Shown here: positions 17,971-24,458 of the stretch, piece by piece
How positions within the stretch are numbered: the first letter of the stretch is position 1
How the letters are laid out: every line of letters starts with the position of its first letter
Translations under genes and position numbers: made by a program
Assembly (NCBI GenBank): GCA_948579315.1
Contig: CAPAOL010000030.1
Span: 1 to 44,829 of the forward strand
Length of the DNA: 44,829 nt
DNA from: an uncultured Phocaeicola sp.
Lineage (GTDB): Bacteria; Bacteroidota; Bacteroidia; Bacteroidales; Bacteroidaceae
Direction: 5' to 3'
Notes under the pieces: model-generated
Database searches by the model: none
The model's input: only the letters and a program-made list of their open reading frames with translations
What the model was told of the DNA's origin: nothing

Positions 17971-18033
17971 GCAAGCTTTGATTATAAAAACGCAAGCTTC
18001 ATTTTTATAATTGCAAGCTTCATTTATAAAAAC
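17971..18033 (+). repeat. Three 21-bp phased GCAAGCTT repeats upstream of the HU gene
   Basis: GCAAGCTT occurs at 17971-17978, 17992-17999 and 18013-18020, exactly 21 bp apart (two helical turns). Each copy is followed by an A/T block (YRATTWTAWAAAY-like). A further degenerate unit containing AACTTGCGATTATAG follows at about 18035. It lies about 140 bp upstream of the HU-family gene on the same strand and is a candidate operator array. Confidence 0.6.
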
Positions 18034-18169
18034 AGAACTTGCGATTATAGTTTATGATTAATCAAAAGGAACTTTTGGATTAGGAGAAAAGAAGTTTGCA
18101 CTTAATGCAGAAGAAGTTTTCTCTTAATAGACAAGAACCAATCTATTAATACTTTAAACCAAAGAATGT

Positions 18170-18814
18170 ATGGCACGTTACATCATGGAAGAGATGCCCG
18201 ACCTCCAAAAAACAGGCAAAAGAATTACTTATCCGAAGTTTGCACGGATAGACAATGCAAGTATAAAAGAGTTGGCACGACGGGTAGGCGATGTCAGCGG
18301 TTTCAGTGCCGGAGACATAGAAGGCGTACTGCTTCAGACAGCTATCGAAATGGCACACCTGATGGCAGAAGGACGTTCGGTAAAGATAGACGGGATAGGT
18401 ACATTCACTCCGTCACTCACCTTAGGCAGAGACAAGGAACGGGAAGATGCGGAAGAAGGTGGAAAACACCGCAACGCACAAAGTATTTTTATAGGAGGCG
18501 TCAATTTCCGGGTAGACAGGGAAATGGTAAGAAATATCAGCGAAAGATGCCGATTGGAAAGAGCTCCTTGGAAAAAGCAAAAATCCTCGAATAAATTCAC
18601 ACCGGAACAACGGCTGGCATTAGCCCTAAAGTATCTCGATGAACATCCTTTCCTGACCGTTTGGGAATATCGGAAACTAACCGGATTGCTACAAACAGCA
18701 GCCACCAACGAACTGCGACAATGGGGACATCAGCCCGATTCGGGAATAGAAATCACCGGAAGAGGAACACATAGGGTATATATAAAGAAGAAAATAGTCG
18801 AAGAAGGGCAATAA
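18170..18814 (+). CDS. HU-family (HU-HIG) DNA-binding protein
   Basis: A 214-residue protein. Residues about 1-130 match the Bacteroidetes HU-HIG form of histone-like DNA-bending proteins (MARYIMEEMPDLQKTGKR, IKELARRVGDVSGFS, VKIDGIGTFTPSL). The C-terminal part (about 145-212) looks like a helix-turn-helix-type module (FTPEQRLALALKYLDEHPFL, LTGLLQTAATNELRQWG). The first Met, encoded 10 nt after AAACCAAAG, begins the domain. It probably acts as a nucleoid or local regulatory protein. Phased 21-bp repeats upstream and ATGAGAAAT repeats downstream are possible targets. The next gene is an AAA/nuclease-type protein on the same strand. Confidence 0.88.
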   Translation: MARYIMEEMPDLQKTGKRITYPKFARIDNASIKELARRVGDVSGFSAGDIEGVLLQTAIEMAHLMAEGRSVKIDGIGTFTPSLTLGRDKEREDAEEGGKHRNAQSIFIGGVNFRVDREMVRNISERCRLERAPWKKQKSSNKFTPEQRLALALKYLDEHPFLTVWEYRKLTGLLQTAATNELRQWGHQPDSGIEITGRGTHRVYIKKKIVEEGQ

Positions 18815-18818
18815 TAGT

Positions 18819-18971
18819 ATGAGAAATGACTTAAAAAAGTATGAGAAATAACTGTTTTAAGGCTTATTTCACCCGGAAATGATGAGAAATGCGATTTATT
18901 AAAAACATTTCTCATACCATAATTCACTGATTATATGATGATTAGTATAAAATCATGAGAATATGAGAAAT
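18819..18971. repeat. ATGAGAAAT repeats between the HU gene and the AAA/nuclease gene
   Basis: Direct copies at 18819-18827, 18841-18849, 18882-18890 and 18963-18971, and one inverted copy at 18907-18915. The third copy and the inverted one form a perfect 10-bp stem (18882-18891 with 18906-18915) with a 14-nt loop and no T run, so a simple terminator is unlikely. This is a candidate binding-site cluster. Confidence 0.6.
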
Positions 18972-19080
18972 AAAAACGTTTTTTCTTTTCTAGTAGAAGA
19001 TAATCCCTGACGTTAAAAACTGCGTTTATAATTTGATAAAAAATAAACGCAAAAGAATGGAATATCCATTTCAAAAGAAC

Positions 19081-19088
19081 TATCTTTG
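19081..19088 (+). promoter_or_regulatory. -7 box for the AAA/nuclease gene
   Basis: TATCTTTG, an exact TAnnTTTG match 46 nt before the ATG at 19134. It places the transcript start after the alternative start at 19086 and so supports 19134. Confidence 0.55.
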
Positions 19089-19133
19089 GTAATTATTTGT
19101 TTGGAAAACAAGAAGAAACAATCTGAAAAAGTT

Positions 19134-20855
19134 ATGGAAACAATAAAAGGAATTCCTTATGGTATGTCCAATTTTGAGGATGTAATCACGCAAAACCGCT
19201 ATTATGTGGATAAAACAATGTATATCCCCATGTTGGAAGATCAAGCCAACTATCTGATATTCATCCGTCCGAGACGCTTTGGCAAGAGCCTGCTACTAAG
19301 CATGCTCCGTTCATATTATGACCTTTCACAGAAAGATAAGTTCCAGCAACTTTTCGGGAATCTCTGGATCGGGCAGAATGCAACTCCGCTTCAAGGCAAA
19401 TATCAGATGCTTTATCTTGACTTTTCCAAGATTGGCGGCAACATTGATGAACTGCCGCAGAGATTTGATTCGTATAGCGCAGTGCAACTGGATGGCTTTC
19501 TGAACCGTTATCGTGAATACTACACGGATGAGTTTATTGAGCGCTTCAGCATAGCGGAAAAAGGGATTGATAAACTGCATATACTAGACGATGAAGCACG
19601 CCGTCAAGGGTATCCCCTATACCTTATTATAGATGAGTATGACAATTTCACCAATGTCGTACTCAACGAGAAAGGAAATGAGATATACCACGCCATCACC
19701 CATGCCAGCGGATTCTACAGAGATGCCTTCAAGAATTATAAAGGAATGTTCGACCGTATATTCATGATTGGAGTCAGCCCCGTAACTTTGGACGACTTGT
19801 CAAGCGGATATAACATAGGTTGGAACATCAGCACTAATCCACTGTTTAATCAGATGCTGGGATTTTCTGAAGAAGACGTACGCACTATGTTCCGATATTA
19901 TCAAGGGACAGAACAGTTACAAGGAGACATTGAAGAAATGATTCTGGAAATGAAACCATGGTATGACAATTACTGTTTTGCAGAAGAAAGCTTAGATAAA
20001 GATCCAAAGATGTTCAATTGTGATATGGTGCTTTATTATCTACGCAATCGCATCCAACTAAACAAATCGCCTAAACAGATGATTGACCCTAATACCCGTA
20101 CGGACTACAATAAAATGAAAAAACTGATTCAGCTTGACCGTCTTGACGGTAACCGCAAAGGTGTTATCAAACGAATTGCCGAAGAAGGGAAAATCATGAC
20201 TAACCTATACCAGTCTTTTTCTGCCGATCAAATTACGAATCCGGAAATATTCCCCAGCCTATTATTTTATTATGGTATGCTAACTATCATCGGAACACGT
20301 GGAAATCTGACTATCCTGGGAATTCCCAACACGAATGTCCGTAAACAATATTATGAATATATCCTGGAAGAATATCAGAATCACCATTATATCAACCTGA
20401 TAGATATAGAGATTTTATTCAATGATATGGCTTTTGACGGACAATGGCGACCGGCATTGGAATTCATAGCCAAAGCTTATAAGGAGAATACTTCCGTACG
20501 CAGCAGCATTGAGGGCGAACGTAACATTCAGGGATTCTTCACCGCTTACCTCAGCGTGAACGCCTACTACTTCACGATGCCTGAAGTAGAACTGAATCAC
20601 GGCTTTTGCGATATGTTTCTGATGCCCGATCTGCAACGTTACGCAGAAGTAGCGCATAGCTATATCTTGGAATTAAAATATCTGCCGAAAGAAAAATACG
20701 ACACCCAAGGCACCGCACAATGGCAGGAAGCCGTAGAACAAATTCATGGTTATGCTGCCGGTCCGAAAGTTCGCCAACTATGCCAGGGAACTCAACTTCA
20801 TTGCATTGTCATGCAATTCTGTGGTTGGGAATTAGTCCGTATGGAAGAGGTTTGA
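19134..20855 (+). CDS. AAA-ATPase-like protein with C-terminal PD-(D/E)XK nuclease domain
   Basis: A 573-residue protein of the AAA-ATPase_like/DUF1703 architecture that is heavily expanded in Bacteroides. The start METIKGIPYGMSNFE is the family's usual N-terminus. Walker A RPRRFGKS lies at about 45-52 and Walker B LYLIIDEYD at about 162-170. The C-terminal nuclease-like fold shows D493 (GFCDMFL), then E513 and K515 (YILELKY). The ATPase and nuclease motifs appear intact, but no substrate or pathway is known for the family. It ends with TGA at 20853-20855, directly touching the stop codon of the convergent LysR gene. Confidence 0.92.
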   Translation: METIKGIPYGMSNFEDVITQNRYYVDKTMYIPMLEDQANYLIFIRPRRFGKSLLLSMLRSYYDLSQKDKFQQLFGNLWIGQNATPLQGKYQMLYLDFSKIGGNIDELPQRFDSYSAVQLDGFLNRYREYYTDEFIERFSIAEKGIDKLHILDDEARRQGYPLYLIIDEYDNFTNVVLNEKGNEIYHAITHASGFYRDAFKNYKGMFDRIFMIGVSPVTLDDLSSGYNIGWNISTNPLFNQMLGFSEEDVRTMFRYYQGTEQLQGDIEEMILEMKPWYDNYCFAEESLDKDPKMFNCDMVLYYLRNRIQLNKSPKQMIDPNTRTDYNKMKKLIQLDRLDGNRKGVIKRIAEEGKIMTNLYQSFSADQITNPEIFPSLLFYYGMLTIIGTRGNLTILGIPNTNVRKQYYEYILEEYQNHHYINLIDIEILFNDMAFDGQWRPALEFIAKAYKENTSVRSSIEGERNIQGFFTAYLSVNAYYFTMPEVELNHGFCDMFLMPDLQRYAEVAHSYILELKYLPKEKYDTQGTAQWQEAVEQIHGYAAGPKVRQLCQGTQLHCIVMQFCGWELVRMEEV

Positions 20856-21752
20856 TTACAAACTCTTACTATGATGCCCGGCAAATCGCATGAAAACTTG
20901 AGATAAACCTCCCTCCTGCCCTTGCAGTTGCACAAAATTAAACTCGCGCTGCATGGGCATTCCTTTTATCTCAACCACACGAAAATTACCGGCAACCAGT
21001 TCCTTATAAACAGAACGGATAGAAACAATTCCCATACAATCTGCATGTTCCAAAAAAAGCTTGATGCTCTCCGTACTACCGAGATACATCAATACATTCA
21101 AAGAAGAAAGTTTCAAATTATGGCGTAACAGGGAACGCTCAAACACATCCAACGTTCCCGAACCTCTCTCCCGCAAAACTAAGGGAATATTTGGCAAATC
21201 TTCCGGAGTGATCTCATCCGAAACAGCCAATTTACTATGGGTATGAACCACGGCAACCAGTTCGTCTTGCAAAAATGGAGTATACTTCAGATTAGGCAAA
21301 CGGAAGACTCCTTCAACCAATCCCAAATCAATCCGATGTTCTTGCAGAGCTGCTTCCACTCCCCGCGAATTTCCATTAATCAAAGAAAGATTGATCTGTG
21401 GAAACTTGGCTATAAAATCCGCCAACAAAGGAGGAAGTACATATTGCGCAATCGTAGTACTGGCACCCAGTTTCAGTTCGCCGATATACTCATTATGCAA
21501 CAAATGCATCTCATATTCCAACTGTTTATAATCGTCCAAAATCTTTTCGCTATGTTTCAACAATAGTTCTCCGGACTTAGTCAACGAGATCTTACTGCCC
21601 TGACGATCGAACAAACGAGTCTGATAATAAGCTTCCAGTTCCTGAATGTGCTTAGTGATAGCAGGCTGACTGACAAACAGCTCTTGCGAAGCTTTCGTGA
21701 AACTTAAATTATTCGCCACGCTCTGAAATACTTTTAAACGAAAATCGGACAT
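20856..21752 (-). CDS. LysR-family transcriptional regulator
   Basis: A 298-residue LysR regulator. An N-terminal winged helix-turn-helix at about 1-60 (SFTKASQELFVSQPAITKHIQELEA, shown here in pieces: SFTKASQELF, SQPAITKHIQ) is followed by a periplasmic-binding-protein-like effector domain at about 90-295, resembling CysB/CysL/YwfK types. The usual divergent target gene is absent. The gene lies 60 nt after a DUF6621-like gene on the same strand and may be co-transcribed with it. Ligand unknown. Its stop codon abuts that of the convergent AAA/nuclease gene with no terminator between. Confidence 0.92.
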   Translation of the reverse strand: MSDFRLKVFQSVANNLSFTKASQELFVSQPAITKHIQELEAYYQTRLFDRQGSKISLTKSGELLLKHSEKILDDYKQLEYEMHLLHNEYIGELKLGASTTIAQYVLPPLLADFIAKFPQINLSLINGNSRGVEAALQEHRIDLGLVEGVFRLPNLKYTPFLQDELVAVVHTHSKLAVSDEITPEDLPNIPLVLRERGSGTLDVFERSLLRHNLKLSSLNVLMYLGSTESIKLFLEHADCMGIVSIRSVYKELVAGNFRVVEIKGMPMQREFNFVQLQGQEGGLSQVFMRFAGHHSKSL

Positions 21753-21812
21753 GGAAAATGGTGATTAACTTATTAGTGATTAGCGATTAATGACTGAAAC
21801 GGGTAGCTATGG

Positions 21813-22412
21813 CTATAATTCATCGGCTCTGATGCCCAATGCCTGCATGACAGGAAAAGCCAACATATCCCATTTATAAGCTACCGGAGCATCCGGTTCG
21901 TTCATGCGGAATTGAACAATCTCCTTGCCCTGCACTTTATTCAATGCATCAGTCACTTTCTTTCCATATTCTTCATTGAAAGATACTAGAATCATTTTTT
22001 TCACATCGGCCGAATCGGCTACAATGGATAATAAGTCTAAAAACAAGTCCTCTCTCGACACCATCCCTTCCGACGGAACACTGGCAAACGAATATTCTCC
22101 ATAAGGGCTTTGAAAAGCAACTCCATTCAACTCCTTCTCCAAGCCAGAAGGCTGGCAATACACAAGATTAGCTGACTCTTTATCATAAACAAAAAGAAAC
22201 TGCACTTCATTTTTTCCTTCCGCAATCCCGGCATCCAAAGTCAGATAGGTAGTCAACATCGAAAGATCTATCTCTTGTAAAGTACGTTGCAAAGTCGCTT
22301 CGAAGTATTTCTTCATATCCGTAATTACAAAATTCAGGAAAGCGGCATCAATCAGCACCACTGTCTCCGATAATTTTATTTGTGGCTTATCATTCATATC
22401 ATTAGTCATCAA
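21813..22412 (-). CDS. DUF6621-like hypothetical protein
   Basis: A 199-residue soluble protein that I associate, from memory of Bacteroides proteomes, with the uncharacterised DUF6621 family. No signal peptide, membrane segment or catalytic motif stands out. It is acidic, with mixed alpha/beta predicted character (TVVLIDAAFLNFVITDM at about 18-34). A -7 box (TATCTTTG on the minus strand) lies at 22444-22451, 32 nt upstream. An alternative Met at residue 6 (MNDKPQ) is possible. It probably heads a two-gene unit with the LysR regulator. Confidence 0.65.
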   Translation of the reverse strand: MMTNDMNDKPQIKLSETVVLIDAAFLNFVITDMKKYFEATLQRTLQEIDLSMLTTYLTLDAGIAEGKNEVQFLFVYDKESANLVYCQPSGLEKELNGVAFQSPYGEYSFASVPSEGMVSREDLFLDLLSIVADSADVKKMILVSFNEEYGKKVTDALNKVQGKEIVQFRMNEPDAPVAYKWDMLAFPVMQALGIRADEL

Positions 22413-22443
22413 TTAGAAAACAGATTTACTCTCTACTATAGGG

Positions 22444-22451
22444 CAAAGATA
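22444..22451 (-). promoter_or_regulatory. -7 box for the DUF6621-like gene
   Basis: Minus strand TATCTTTG, an exact TAnnTTTG match, with TTTC 19 nt upstream in place of TTTG. Confidence 0.5.
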
Positions 22452-22525
22452 AACTTTCTTATCTTCTCCGGAAAGAATATTTAAAAAAAAGAGAAATTAT
22501 CAGGCTATTACTCAATAAAGAAGCG

Positions 22526-22533
22526 TACCTTTG
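22526..22533 (+). promoter_or_regulatory. -7 box for the pRiA4b ORF-3-domain gene
   Basis: TACCTTTG, an exact TAnnTTTG match 35 nt before the ATG at 22568. Confidence 0.5.
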
Positions 22534-22567
22534 GAGAAAATTGGTAATTTTACTAAATAACACTATA

Positions 22568-24226
22568 ATGAACAAAAAAAAGAACCAAACTTCGATTGGC
22601 CTCGATGCGCTTATCACTGAAGTATTTAACATGTTCACACTCGAAGAACAACAGGAATTGATAAATATATTAAACCATAATGGATTAGAGAAACTCTACC
22701 AACAAATGGAAGAAGTTTTCTATGACTATCAACAGCCGGACTATAACTCGGAAGCAACCCCTATTGCAGCTTACCTGCAAAAGCTTTGGGATATGCAGAC
22801 ATACGAAGACTACCCATTTGACGAGTTTAAAAAAGATTGCACAACAGTACCCGCCGCCGAATTAGAAAAAGATTTGCGCAACTTTATCCTGCAACTATTT
22901 ATCCATTATCAAGGACCTCTCGAAAACACAAAAGAAGAAAACAGACCTTTTAAGTTATGGTATATCTACTGGGCAATGGAACATTACCGAATGGAATCTT
23001 CTTTAAATATCATCTTGGAAATAATGCGGCAAAGTCCGACTTTTCTCTCTTCCTATTGTCACCTCATACAAGACGAAGCTACCATTGCCATCATTTACCA
23101 ACTTGGGCAGAACCAATTGCCTTTGCTACTTAGTTTCATGAATGAAAACGGAATCGCTCCTTTCGGAAAAGAAGATATTTGTAGTGCTGTCGCACAAATT
23201 GCCATAAACAACCCTGAACGAAGATTGGAAATTATTAACTGGTTCTGCCAATTATTGAACTCTTATTATGATCGGTTTGAACGTGGGGAAGATAATAATC
23301 TCTCGATAATTGACTATATCACAGATGTGTTGATGAATATCCGTGCCATAGAAACGTTGCCTATATTGGAAAAAATCTACAAACGATTCAAAATACCCAA
23401 TACATTAACGAGAAAAGGATTCAAAGAGATAAAAAAAGAAATGCCACGTGCGAAACTAAAGGGATTGGATGTGGACAGTATGGAAGAACTAATGAACTTA
23501 TTGAATGAGTTCATTACCTTCAATGAGAATCATAAATTTGATGATAACGAGTTTGACGAAGAATACGATGACGAGTTTGACGATGACGAGTTTGACGATG
23601 ATGAGTTTGACGATGATGAATACAACGAATCTTTCTACATTGAAGAACAAACCTCTAAAAAGCTCAATATAAAAATTTCTTTGATTAATTCCGACCCGGA
23701 AATATATCGTATAGTGGAAGTTCCTTCCAACATCCGTCTGGAAAGTTTTGCGGATGTCATAAATACCGCAATGGGTTGGGAAGGCTATCACATGCATCTG
23801 TTTCAAAAAGGGAAAACAATATATACAACCGAAGAATCCGATGACGATTTTTGGTTTGATCCCGTTAAAACAGTCAACTCCTACTCTCTCTCTTTAGGAG
23901 AGATCCTTACCCGAAAAGGCTCACATATTAAATATGAATATGATTTCGGAGATAGCTGGATGCATCGGATTACCCTGGAATCACAACAAGCATATAAAAA
24001 GGACGAAACACAAGGCATCTTTCTCATAGACGGAGCAAATGCATGTCCACCCGAAGATTGCGGAGGAATATATAGTTACCAAGAGATATTGGAGGCATTA
24101 AAACACCCACACTCAAAAGCTGCAAAAGAATATCGGGAATGGTTGGGAAAGAATTTCAACGCACACAAATTTAATGCAAAAAAAGTAGAAAGAGAGCTTA
24201 GAGACTTCCCGATAAGAATCTTCTAA
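22568..24226 (+). CDS. Helical N-terminal region fused to a pRiA4b ORF-3-like domain
   Basis: A 552-residue protein. Residues about 1-310 are alpha-helical and resemble DUF1186-type helical repeats. Residues about 320-355 are an acidic linker built from FDDDE units. Residues about 365-545 form a plasmid pRiA4b ORF-3-like domain (KISLINSDPEIYRIVEV, GWEGYHMHLF, YEYDFGDSWMHRI, CPPEDCGG). The latter occurs widely on plasmids and chromosomes, with unknown function. I chose ATG 22568 (MNKKKNQ) over an upstream frame extension because the predicted transcript starts close to 22540. Confidence 0.82.
   Translation: MNKKKNQTSIGLDALITEVFNMFTLEEQQELINILNHNGLEKLYQQMEEVFYDYQQPDYNSEATPIAAYLQKLWDMQTYEDYPFDEFKKDCTTVPAAELEKDLRNFILQLFIHYQGPLENTKEENRPFKLWYIYWAMEHYRMESSLNIILEIMRQSPTFLSSYCHLIQDEATIAIIYQLGQNQLPLLLSFMNENGIAPFGKEDICSAVAQIAINNPERRLEIINWFCQLLNSYYDRFERGEDNNLSIIDYITDVLMNIRAIETLPILEKIYKRFKIPNTLTRKGFKEIKKEMPRAKLKGLDVDSMEELMNLLNEFITFNENHKFDDNEFDEEYDDEFDDDEFDDDEFDDDEYNESFYIEEQTSKKLNIKISLINSDPEIYRIVEVPSNIRLESFADVINTAMGWEGYHMHLFQKGKTIYTTEESDDDFWFDPVKTVNSYSLSLGEILTRKGSHIKYEYDFGDSWMHRITLESQQAYKKDETQGIFLIDGANACPPEDCGGIYSYQEILEALKHPHSKAAKEYREWLGKNFNAHKFNAKKVERELRDFPIRIF
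23549..23627 (+). repeat. 15-bp in-frame repeats encoding an acidic linker
   Basis: Near-perfect tandem copies of GAGTTTGACGATGAC encode repeated E/D-F-D-D-D. Such a tract can change copy number without shifting frame, altering the linker length between the two domains. Confidence 0.7.
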
Positions 24227-24235
24227 CAATTGTTT

Positions 24236-24300
24236 CTCCACAGAATAGTAAACTTCATTGAAAACCCATCTTATTCTGAAGCCCATCCTATTCTGTGGAG
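24236..24300 (+). terminator. Long hairpin after the pRiA4b ORF-3-domain gene
   Basis: CTCCACAGAATAG (24236-24248) pairs perfectly with CTATTCTGTGGAG (24288-24300). The 39-nt loop contains a direct repeat (CCCATCTTATTCTG / CCCATCCTATTCTG), which offers a second pairing. There is no long T run, so it may be a processing or regulatory structure rather than a classic terminator. Confidence 0.5.
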
Positions 24301-24458
24301 TATATGGTAAATCCGTCAGTCATATCCAGGTAAAAAGGTCATTTTGTCCTTTAACTCCTTAATACTCATGCTATTTTGTCATATTTTTATACTTGGCAAA
24401 TCTTTTGCGCCCTTTTAGGTGTTATTAAAAACGTGAAATAAGAAAGGAGAAAAAAGAT

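Noticed and set aside
17971..18033. CRISPR array
   Set aside because: The conserved core is only 8 bp, the unit is 21 bp with no unique spacers, and no cas genes are nearby.
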